This document shows positions 57,016 through 64,000 of a DNA stretch of 64,000 nucleotides, piece by piece. The translations under genes were made by a program, and so were the position numbers. A model generated the notes under the pieces. It was given only the letters and a program-made list of their open reading frames with translations, did no database searches and was not told the DNA's origin. The first letter of the stretch is position 1. Every line of letters starts with the position of its first letter. The stretch is from an uncultured Hungatella sp. (GTDB lineage: Bacteria > Bacillota > Clostridia > Lachnospirales > Lachnospiraceae), in the NCBI GenBank assembly GCA_910579515.1, contig CAJTUV010000013.1, positions 12,548 through 76,547 of the forward strand, in the 5' to 3' direction.

Positions 57016-60000
57016 ATGGGAAAGCAGTTTTTAGAGGTGTTTCCGGATTTGCATATGACCTCGGAGATGGAAGAGCTGATGAAGCTGGTGGAGGTGGAAC
57101 GGGTATCGGCTGCCAGAGACAGGACGGCTCTTCGGGTCTATATTGTGAGCCCCAGGCTGATCCATAAGAAGAATCTTTATGATTTGGAGAAAGGAATTGG
57201 GCAGCAGCTGTTTCCCGGGAAGAGATTACAGGTTCGGATTGTGGAGAAGTACCGGCTGTCTGGGCAGTATACGCCAGAGAAGCTTTTGGCAGTGTACAAG
57301 GACAGTTTGCTTTTGGAACTAAAGAACTACAGCATTCTCTTGTATAATATTTTGCGGAAGGCAAAGTGCACGTTTCCTGAGGAACATATTCTTAGGCTCA
57401 CAGTGGAAGACCAAGAGGTTTTGAAAGAAAAGACTGGGGAGTTAAAGAGGATTCTGGAAAAGGTGTTTTATGAGCGGTGCGGTCTTTTTGCCGAGGTAGT
57501 CTATGAATATGTGCCTGTGAAGGAGAATCGGCAGAGCCTTTTGAGAGAGACTCAGCTTCAGAAAGAAGTGGAGGAACGACTGCGAAACAGCGCTGTGGCG
57601 GAACAGATTTTTGTAGGGAAGAGTATGGAAGCGGCTGGGGCAGGCGTTTCTTCTAACGCCGGCGTCAAGACGGCGGCGGGCGGTAAAGACGGAAACGGGG
57701 CTTTTTCCAAAGAAGGAAGGAAGTTTGGAGGGTATCAGAAAAAGAGCGACAATCCAGACGTGCTCTATGGACGGGATTTTGACGATGAATTTATGAGCAT
57801 TAAGGATATTGGCGGAGAAATGGGGGAGGTGACTGTCAGGGGGAAGATTATCAATATGGACAGCCGCCTCTTAAAGAGTGGAAAGACCATCCTTATTTTT
57901 GATGTGACGGATTTTACGGATACGATTACCGTGAAGCTGTTTGTGAGAGAGGAAGTGCTGGACGATATCAACAAGGCGGTGGTAAAGGGAAGCTTTATCA
58001 AGCTGAAGGGGATGACCACCATTGACAAGTTTGACGGAGAGCTGACCATCGGCTCTGTGGTGGGTGTAAAGAAGTGCGAGGACTTTACCCAGAAGCGGAT
58101 GGATAACAGTCTGGTTAAGAGGGTGGAGCTTCACTGCCATACCAAGATGAGCGATTTGGACGGAGTGTCTGATGTAAAGGATATTATCCGGCGGGCCAGA
58201 GACTGGGGAATGCCGGCTCTTGCAGTAACGGACCACGGGTGTGTTCAGGCGTTTACGGATGCCAATCATGCCTTAAATAAGGAGGACACGTTTAAAATTA
58301 TCTATGGGGTGGAAGGGTATCTGGTGGATGATTTAAAGCAGTTGGTGGAACGGTCCAGGAATCAGAGCTTTGACGATGCCTATGTGGTCTTCGACATTGA
58401 GACCACAGGGTTTAGTCCTCTTCGGAACAAAATTATTGAGATTGGAGCTGTGAAGGTTGAAAAGGGCGTGATTACAGACCGTTTCAGCACTTTTGTAAAT
58501 CCAGATGTACCGATTCCGTTTCGCATTGAACAGCTGACGGGCATCAATGACAGCATGGTCCTTTCAGCACCCCAGATCGACAAGGTTCTTCCAGAGTTTC
58601 TGGAATTTTGCAAAGGGGCGGCGTTAGTGGCTCACAATGCCTCTTTTGATATCAGTTTTATTGCCCATGACGCAGAACTTTTGGGGCTGGAGTTTGATCC
58701 TACGGTTTTGGATACCGTGGCCCTTGCCAGGATTCTTCTGCCACAGCTAAACCGCTATAAGCTTGATGTGGTGGCGAAGGCTTTAAACATTTCCCTGGAA
58801 AATCATCACAGGGCGGTGGATGATGCAGAGGCTACAGCAGAGATTTTCGTGGAATTTCTAACGATGTTAAAGAAGCGGGACATTTCTACCTTGGACGAGT
58901 TAAATCAGCTCAGTGATCTGGACGCGGAGGCGATTGGAAAACTGCCTACGTACCATATTATTCTTTTGGCTAAAAATGATATCGGAAGAGTGAATCTGTA
59001 CCGGCTGGTGTCCTGGGCCCACATCAACTATTTTCACAGGGTTCCCAGGATTCCCAAGAGCGTTCTGCAAAAGTATCGGGAAGGGCTGATTATCGGATCT
59101 GCCTGTGAGGCGGGAGAACTGTTTCAGGCTGTGCTGAGGGGAGTCTCGGACACGGAAATCGGGAAAATTGTGAATTTTTATGATTATCTCGAAATTCAGC
59201 CTTTGGGAAATAATGAGTTTATGCTTCGAAAAGAGGATAATTCTGTGAACACAGTAGAGGATTTGCAGAATTTGAACCGAAGAATCGTCAGTCTGGGAGA
59301 GCAGTTTCAAAAACCGGTCTGCGCCACCTGCGACGTTCATTTTCTGGATCCAGAGGATGAGGTTTACAGGCGGATTCTCATGGCGGTGCGGAAATTTACA
59401 GACAGCGACCAGCAGGCTCCTTTGTATCTGCGAACCACAGAGGAGATGGTTAAGGAGTTTGAGTATTTAGGGCCGGATAAGGCGGAAGAGGTGGTGATCA
59501 CTAATACCAGAAGGATTGCCGACCAGTGCGAGTACATTTCTCCGGTACGGCCTGACAAGTGTCCGCCTGTGATTGAAAATTCGGATGAAACGCTGCGAAA
59601 GATCTGTTATGACAGGGCCCATGAGCTGTATGGGGAGACTCTTCCGGAAATTGTGGTGGAGCGGCTGGAGAGGGAGTTGAATTCCATTATTTCTAATGGT
59701 TTTGCGGTGATGTACATTATCGCTCAGAAGCTGGTGTGGAAGTCCAATGAGGACGGATATTTGGTAGGCTCTCGTGGTTCTGTGGGCTCCTCTCTGGCGG
59801 CCACCATGTCGGGAATCACGGAGGTGAATCCATTAAGCCCTCATTATTACTGTCCAGAGTGTCATTATTCGGATTTTCATTCTGAGGAAGTGAAGAAGTT
59901 TTCAGGAATGTCTGGGTGCGATATGCCGGACAAGTATTGTCCAGAGTGCGGGGCTCTGTTAAAAAAGGACGGTCACGACATTCCGTTTGAGACGTTTTTG

Positions 60001-61461
60001 GGATTCAAGGGGGATAAGGAGCCTGATATTGACCTGAATTTTTCTGGGGAATATCAGAGCCATGCTCATGATTACACAGAGGTGATCTTTGGAAAGGGGC
60101 AGACGTTTCGGGCAGGGACTATCGGAACACTGGCGGACAAGATCGCCTATGGATATGTGAAGCGATATTATGAGGAGCGGGAGGATCGAAAGAGGAATTG
60201 TGAGATTAACCGGCTGGTTCAGGGGTGCGTGGGCATTCGCCGGACGACAGGGCAGCATCCAGGAGGAATCGTGGTTCTGCCTGTGGGGGAGGAGATTTAC
60301 TCGTTTACTCCTGTTCAACATCCGGCGAATGATATGACTACCACTACGATTACCACCCATTTTGATTACCACTCCATTGACCACAACCTGTTAAAGCTGG
60401 ATATTCTGGGCCATGATGATCCGACCATGATCCGTATGCTTCAGGACTTAACGGGGCTTGATCCAGTAAAGGACATTCCGCTGGATTCGAAGGAAGTCAT
60501 GTCTCTGTTTCAGAATACGTCTGCCCTGGGGCTTATGCCAGAGGATATCGGCGGCTGTCCTTTAGGGGCTTTGGGTGTGCCGGAGTTTGGAACCGATTTT
60601 GCCATGCAGATGCTGATTGACGCCAAGCCTAAGTATTTTTCTGACCTGGTGCGGATTGCAGGACTGGCTCACGGGACGGATGTGTGGCTGGGCAATGCCA
60701 AGGATTTGATATTAAGCGGACAGGCCACCATTCAGACTGCCATCTGCTGTCGTGACGATATCATGGTGTATCTGATTCAGAAGGGCATGGAAGAAGGACT
60801 GTCGTTTACCATTATGGAGTCTGTGCGTAAGGGAAAAGGATTAAAGCCGGACTGGGAAGCCGCCATGCTGGAGCATGAGGTGCCTCAGTGGTATATTGAC
60901 TCCTGCAAAAAGATAAAGTACATGTTTCCCAAGGCTCACGCGGCTGCTTATGTAATGATGGCCTGGAGAATCGCTTATTGCAAGGTGTTTTATCCTTTGG
61001 CTTACTATGCGGCGTTTTTCAGCATTCGGGCCAATGCCTTCAGCTATGAGCTCATGTGCCAGGGGAAGGAGAAGCTGGAATATTTTTTGGCAGATTACAG
61101 GAAACGGTCGGATTCCCTCTCAAAGAAGGAACAGGATACGCTGCGGGATATGCGGGTGGTTCAGGAGATGTATGCCAGAGGGTTTGAGTTTATGCCCATT
61201 GATATTTATAAGGCAAAGGCAAGGGAATTTCAGATTGTGGATGGGAAACTGATGCCTTCCCTGGGCAGCATTGAAGGCATGGGGGACAAGGCGGCGGAAG
61301 GCGTAGTGGACGCAGTGAAAGACGGGCCGTTTTTATCCAGAGAGGATTTTCGCAACCGAACGAAGGTCAGCAAGACCATCTGCGATTTAATGGGAGACTT
61401 GGGAATTTTGGGGACTATGCCTGAGAGCAATCAGTTGTCTTTGTTTGACTTTGCCGTGTAA
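57016..61461 (+). CDS. polC: DNA polymerase III, PolC-type alpha subunit
   Basis: A 1481-residue Gram-positive replicative polymerase. The order is N-terminal domain, OB-fold (about 255-350, GEVTVRGKIINMDSR), split PHP domain (ELHCHTKMSDLDGVSD near 372), an inserted 3'-5' exonuclease with Asp460 (FDIETTGFSPLRNKIIE) and Exo III HHRAVDDAEATAEI, and then the catalytic palm and fingers. A zinc motif with CPEC pairs (YYCPECHYSD, KYCPECGALL) and the late motif FPKAHAAAYVMMAWRIAY are typical of PolC. The start has AGAGGTGCGGA. Its length and domains are complete. It follows ispG in the standard order. Confidence 0.97.
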   Translation: MGKQFLEVFPDLHMTSEMEELMKLVEVERVSAARDRTALRVYIVSPRLIHKKNLYDLEKGIGQQLFPGKRLQVRIVEKYRLSGQYTPEKLLAVYKDSLLLELKNYSILLYNILRKAKCTFPEEHILRLTVEDQEVLKEKTGELKRILEKVFYERCGLFAEVVYEYVPVKENRQSLLRETQLQKEVEERLRNSAVAEQIFVGKSMEAAGAGVSSNAGVKTAAGGKDGNGAFSKEGRKFGGYQKKSDNPDVLYGRDFDDEFMSIKDIGGEMGEVTVRGKIINMDSRLLKSGKTILIFDVTDFTDTITVKLFVREEVLDDINKAVVKGSFIKLKGMTTIDKFDGELTIGSVVGVKKCEDFTQKRMDNSLVKRVELHCHTKMSDLDGVSDVKDIIRRARDWGMPALAVTDHGCVQAFTDANHALNKEDTFKIIYGVEGYLVDDLKQLVERSRNQSFDDAYVVFDIETTGFSPLRNKIIEIGAVKVEKGVITDRFSTFVNPDVPIPFRIEQLTGINDSMVLSAPQIDKVLPEFLEFCKGAALVAHNASFDISFIAHDAELLGLEFDPTVLDTVALARILLPQLNRYKLDVVAKALNISLENHHRAVDDAEATAEIFVEFLTMLKKRDISTLDELNQLSDLDAEAIGKLPTYHIILLAKNDIGRVNLYRLVSWAHINYFHRVPRIPKSVLQKYREGLIIGSACEAGELFQAVLRGVSDTEIGKIVNFYDYLEIQPLGNNEFMLRKEDNSVNTVEDLQNLNRRIVSLGEQFQKPVCATCDVHFLDPEDEVYRRILMAVRKFTDSDQQAPLYLRTTEEMVKEFEYLGPDKAEEVVITNTRRIADQCEYISPVRPDKCPPVIENSDETLRKICYDRAHELYGETLPEIVVERLERELNSIISNGFAVMYIIAQKLVWKSNEDGYLVGSRGSVGSSLAATMSGITEVNPLSPHYYCPECHYSDFHSEEVKKFSGMSGCDMPDKYCPECGALLKKDGHDIPFETFLGFKGDKEPDIDLNFSGEYQSHAHDYTEVIFGKGQTFRAGTIGTLADKIAYGYVKRYYEEREDRKRNCEINRLVQGCVGIRRTTGQHPGGIVVLPVGEEIYSFTPVQHPANDMTTTTITTHFDYHSIDHNLLKLDILGHDDPTMIRMLQDLTGLDPVKDIPLDSKEVMSLFQNTSALGLMPEDIGGCPLGALGVPEFGTDFAMQMLIDAKPKYFSDLVRIAGLAHGTDVWLGNAKDLILSGQATIQTAICCRDDIMVYLIQKGMEEGLSFTIMESVRKGKGLKPDWEAAMLEHEVPQWYIDSCKKIKYMFPKAHAAAYVMMAWRIAYCKVFYPLAYYAAFFSIRANAFSYELMCQGKEKLEYFLADYRKRSDSLSKKEQDTLRDMRVVQEMYARGFEFMPIDIYKAKAREFQIVDGKLMPSLGSIEGMGDKAAEGVVDAVKDGPFLSREDFRNRTKVSKTICDLMGDLGILGTMPESNQLSLFDFAV

Positions 61462-61474
61462 GAAGGAGTAGATT

Positions 61475-62860
61475 ATGAGTTTGCCGTTGCCAGAGACGTT
61501 TCTGGAGGAAATGAAGGAGATGCTGGGAAAAGAGTATGAGGCATACCTGGACAGTTTTAAGAGGCCGTCCTGTCGGGGGCTTCGGGTCAACACTCTGAAA
61601 TGGACAGCTGGGGAGTGCCAAAAGCGTGTTCCGGCGAAGCTGACGCCGGTTCCCTGGATTTTAAATGGATTTTTTTATGAGGAAGAGGAGCGTTTGTCAA
61701 AAGACCCTTACTATTTTGCAGGGCTTTACTATCTTCAGGAGCCCAGCGCCATGACTCCGGCTTCTCTTCTTCCTGTAGAGCCAGGGGATCGGGTGCTGGA
61801 TTTGTGTGCGGCTCCAGGAGGAAAAAGCACAGAGCTGGGGGCCAGACTTCAGGGGAGAGGGCTTTTATTTTCCAATGATATCAGCAATTCCAGAGCTAAG
61901 GCACTGCTTAAAAACCTGGAGCTGTTTGGAATTTCCAATGTGTGTGTGGCCAGCGAGACGCCCCAGAAGCTTAGGGCGGCTTACCCGGAATATTTTGACA
62001 AGATTCTGGTAGATGCGCCCTGTTCTGGAGAAGGCATGTTTCGGAAGAACCCGGCCATGGCAAAAGACTGGCTCAAAAAGGGGCCGGCTTACTATGCAGA
62101 GATTCAAAAGGAGATTTTAGAGCAGGCCGTGGCCATGTTAAGACCAGGAGGAACACTGCTTTATTCTACCTGTACCTTTTCCAGACAAGAGGATGAAGAG
62201 GTGATTCTTACAACGCTTGCCGGCCATGAGGAAATGGAGATGGTTTTGCTTCCCTTGTTTGAAGGGGCTGTGGACGGTTTCGGGTTATCCGGCTGTCTTC
62301 GTCTGTTTCCTCACAGGATTTTGGGAGAAGGGCATTTTATGGCTATGATGCGAAAGAAGGGGAGAAAAGAGGAGTCAGAAGAGGTTTGCTTGAGCAAAAA
62401 AGACAGGGGAAAAGGTCTCGATTGGAAAAGGGTGGATTTAGAAAAGGAGACAGAACTGCGGGAATTTTTAAAGGAGATAAACAGGGACTATTGTCCAGAA
62501 AGGCTGTTTGTGACCGATTCCCAGGTGTATTATCTTCCTGAGGACTTTTGTTTTGTCCCTGGACTTCATTATCTTCGGACAGGGCTTTTTCTGGGGACTT
62601 TGAAAAAGGGGCGTTTTGAGCCCAGCCAGGCTCTGGCCATGACGCTGGGGGCAGAGACGTTTTCCAACAGTCTTTCTTTTTCTTATGGGGACGAGAGAGT
62701 AATCCGGTATTTGAAAGGGGAAACCCTTTCTCTGAGGGAAGAGGAGAGTGGGAAAAAAGGGTGGTCTTTGGTGTGTGTGGATGGGTTTGGCCTGGGGTTT
62801 GGAAAACGGATGGGCCTGACTTTGAAGAATAAATATTATTCAGGATGGCGGTGGATGTGA
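61475..62860 (+). CDS. RsmF-type 16S rRNA m5C methyltransferase
   Basis: A 461-residue SAM-dependent enzyme of the NOL1/NOP2/Sun family. SAM binding is shown by VLDLCAAPGGKSTELG. Two cysteines act in the m5C reaction: Cys183 in DAPCSGEGMF and Cys233 in YSTCTFS. The long C-terminal extension with a PUA-like end fits RsmF/YebU more than RsmB. It starts 13 bases after polC, with AGAAGGAGTAGATT. The stop shares bases with the start of the pseudouridine synthase (TGATG). Confidence 0.9.
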   Translation: MSLPLPETFLEEMKEMLGKEYEAYLDSFKRPSCRGLRVNTLKWTAGECQKRVPAKLTPVPWILNGFFYEEEERLSKDPYYFAGLYYLQEPSAMTPASLLPVEPGDRVLDLCAAPGGKSTELGARLQGRGLLFSNDISNSRAKALLKNLELFGISNVCVASETPQKLRAAYPEYFDKILVDAPCSGEGMFRKNPAMAKDWLKKGPAYYAEIQKEILEQAVAMLRPGGTLLYSTCTFSRQEDEEVILTTLAGHEEMEMVLLPLFEGAVDGFGLSGCLRLFPHRILGEGHFMAMMRKKGRKEESEEVCLSKKDRGKGLDWKRVDLEKETELREFLKEINRDYCPERLFVTDSQVYYLPEDFCFVPGLHYLRTGLFLGTLKKGRFEPSQALAMTLGAETFSNSLSFSYGDERVIRYLKGETLSLREEESGKKGWSLVCVDGFGLGFGKRMGLTLKNKYYSGWRWM

Positions 62861-63606
62861 TGGAGAAGAAACTCCGGCTTGACAAGTTTTTAGTGGAAAT
62901 GGGAGTTGACACCCGCAGTCAGATTAAAGAGGCGGCCAAAAAGGGACGGATTCGGGTTAACGGGACCGTGGAGAAACGAACAGACCGAAAGATTGACCTG
63001 GAAACGGAGCAGGTTTTTTATGATGGAAAGCAGGTTTCCTATGTGGAGACGGAGTATTATATGCTTTACAAGCCTCAGGGAGTGGTGTCTGCCACAGAGG
63101 ATAAGCTTCACAGGACGGTCTTGGATTTGATTGAGGAGAAGCAGAGGAAGGATTTGTTTCCGGTAGGAAGGCTGGATATTGACACAGAGGGATTGCTGCT
63201 GATTACCAATGACGGGGAATTAGCCCACAGGCTTTTGTCGCCGAAACGTCATGTGAATAAGCGGTATTATGCGTGGATCGAAGGGGATCTGCCAGATACG
63301 GCCAGGGAGCAGTTTGAAAAAGGGATTGTGCTGAACGATGGGACCATGACTATGCCTGCAAAATTGGAGATCGCGCTTTCTAAGGCGGACGGACTTCAGG
63401 AAGGAATTATGCAGACACAGGTTTTTGTGACGGTTCAGGAAGGAAAGTTTCATCAGGTGAAGCGGATGTTTGAGGCATTAGGGTGCAGGGTGGCGTATCT
63501 AAAACGGGTATCTATGGGGCCCCTTTTGCTGGATGAAGGGTTATGTCCTGGGGAATATCGCAGGCTGACTGAAGATGAGATTTTGGGATTGAAGAGGCAG
63601 ATGTAA
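62860..63606 (+). CDS. RsuA/RluB-family rRNA pseudouridine synthase
   Basis: A 248-residue enzyme that isomerises a uridine in rRNA. It has an N-terminal S4 RNA-binding domain (LDKFLVEMGVDTRSQI) and a catalytic domain with Asp106 in VGRLDIDTEGLLLIT. PQGVVSATEDKLHRTVLDL fits the RsuA group that modifies 16S RNA; RluB is an alternative. ATG 62860 overlaps the RsmF stop and gives the family N-terminus; an upstream ATG at 62845 is less likely. An insertion element begins within a few bases of its stop. Confidence 0.92.
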   Translation: MEKKLRLDKFLVEMGVDTRSQIKEAAKKGRIRVNGTVEKRTDRKIDLETEQVFYDGKQVSYVETEYYMLYKPQGVVSATEDKLHRTVLDLIEEKQRKDLFPVGRLDIDTEGLLLITNDGELAHRLLSPKRHVNKRYYAWIEGDLPDTAREQFEKGIVLNDGTMTMPAKLEIALSKADGLQEGIMQTQVFVTVQEGKFHQVKRMFEALGCRVAYLKRVSMGPLLLDEGLCPGEYRRLTEDEILGLKRQM

Positions 63607-63607
63607 A

Positions 63608-64000
63608 AGGCAAAGTTGTCAAGACGATTTTGAATCTTTCCGAAGTTAGTTGATTTTGCGTTTTAATTCAAGCCGCAACAGTTTCCCTTTCAGCAACTCA
63701 AAACTGTTGCGGCCATACATGATCCTTTTGACAACTTTCAGCTTGTTCACGCTTCCTTCTGCCAGTCCATTATTGTAATCAAGACGAATGGCGTTTTTTA
63801 CTGCGGTAATATCTCTTTTGATTCCGTTTATAAAACTCTCCAGTTCATCTATCTCAAGAGCTTCGGTTTCTTCTGCCCAGTTATCAAGCTCGGCCTCTTT
63901 TTTGCCAAACAGTGCCCCTTTGAATCCTGTCACAGCATCATAAACACGCCCTATGATGGGATATTCTTCTATGATCCTGTCCAGTTGATCCTGGCTGAGG
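63608..64000 (-). mobile_element. ISL3-family insertion sequence, one end in window
   Basis: The 3' part of an ISL3-type element enters from the right edge. Its outer end should lie near 63608, where GGCAAAGTTGTCAAGACG could be the terminal repeat, only one or two bases after the pseudouridine synthase stop. The other end and any target duplication are outside the window, so the boundary is an estimate. Confidence 0.6.
63646..64000 (-). CDS. ISL3-family transposase, C-terminal part only
   Basis: About 118 residues are visible, and the frame is open to the window edge, so the N-terminus is missing only because the window ends. The sequence contains ESFINGIKRDITAVKNAI, YNNGLAEGSVNKLKVVKR and IMYGRNSFELLKGKLL, the usual C-terminal end of ISL3/IS204/IS1001 DDE transposases; the glutamate in GLAEGSVNKLK is the last residue of the DDE triad. 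There is no sign of internal damage in the visible part, so the element may be intact. Confidence 0.88.
   Translation of the reverse strand, partial: LSQDQLDRIIEEYPIIGRVYDAVTGFKGALFGKKEAELDNWAEETEALEIDELESFINGIKRDITAVKNAIRLDYNNGLAEGSVNKLKVVKRIMYGRNSFELLKGKLLRLELKRKIN

Noticed and set aside
1..64000. CRISPR array, tRNA or rRNA genes, prophage
   Set aside because: No regularly spaced direct repeats, cloverleaf-like sequences, rRNA stretches, integrase or phage structural genes were seen by reading; a tRNAscan or profile search would be needed to exclude small RNAs.

Overview
The window looks like the chromosome of a Gram-positive anaerobe of the class Clostridia, most likely Lachnospiraceae. 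This is inferred from gene content, not from a database match: polC, the order pyrH-frr-uppS-cdsA-dxr-rseP then ispG-polC, a YjfB-like small protein, a high-molecular-weight rubredoxin, a rubrerythrin-type protein, GPH-type and CUT1 sugar transport with a YesM/YesN pair, and strong AGGAGG ribosome binding sites throughout. Genes are packed, many joined by ATGA stop/start overlaps. I saw no tRNA, rRNA or CRISPR array.

Layout. 1-5.8 kb: the end of a leucine-rich-repeat protein, a small unknown protein, then topB, a lipoprotein serpin and a dCMP deaminase. 5.8-12.7 kb: a signalling block with a divergent YjfB-like gene, a structured leader, a REC/HD-GYP protein (probable c-di-GMP phosphodiesterase), a hybrid kinase ending in REC-HPt, and a second hybrid kinase fused to a DegV domain. 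12.7-16.4 kb: a three-gene envelope/stress-type cluster (membrane protein, solute-binding/VWA protein, TelA-like protein). 16.4-19.1 kb: a MATE exporter and a phosphoesterase-rubrerythrin fusion. 19.1-19.5 kb: a 389-bp IS1182-like remnant with perfect 14-bp ends. 19.5-25.5 kb: an XRE regulator with a palindromic promoter, a P1 peptidase, a coupled operon (high-molecular-weight rubredoxin, PHP phosphoesterase, GH2, Rrf2 regulator) and a cupin behind a symmetric operator.

25.5-37.6 kb is a plant-glycan region: AraC regulator, orphan RelB-like antitoxin, GH88 unsaturated glucuronyl hydrolase, GH43, GPH-family transporter, then a CUT1 ABC transporter (binding protein, attenuator, two permeases) and its YesM/YesN two-component system. 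It probably takes up and cleaves uronic-acid-decorated xylan or pectin fragments. 37.6-41.2 kb holds a small HExxH protein, a CitX-CitG fusion with no citrate lyase nearby, and a NitT/TauT-type ABC permease and ATPase without a binding protein.

41.3-63.6 kb is the housekeeping backbone: a sigma-like protein lacking region 4, a histidine phosphatase, pyrH, frr, uppS, cdsA, dxr and rseP; then an 8-kb block between rseP and ispG (giant membrane protein, acyltransferase 3, GtrII-like glucosyltransferase, TetR/MFS efflux pair); then ispG, polC, an RsmF-type rRNA methyltransferase and an RsuA-type pseudouridine synthase. The right edge is the 3' end of an ISL3-family transposase, running off the window.

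The most unusual items are the histidine kinase-receiver-DegV fusion with its HD-GYP partner and structured leader, the calcineurin-like phosphoesterase-rubrerythrin-rubredoxin fusion, the lipoprotein serpin in the topB operon, the truncated sigma-like protein and the twin TetR operators.
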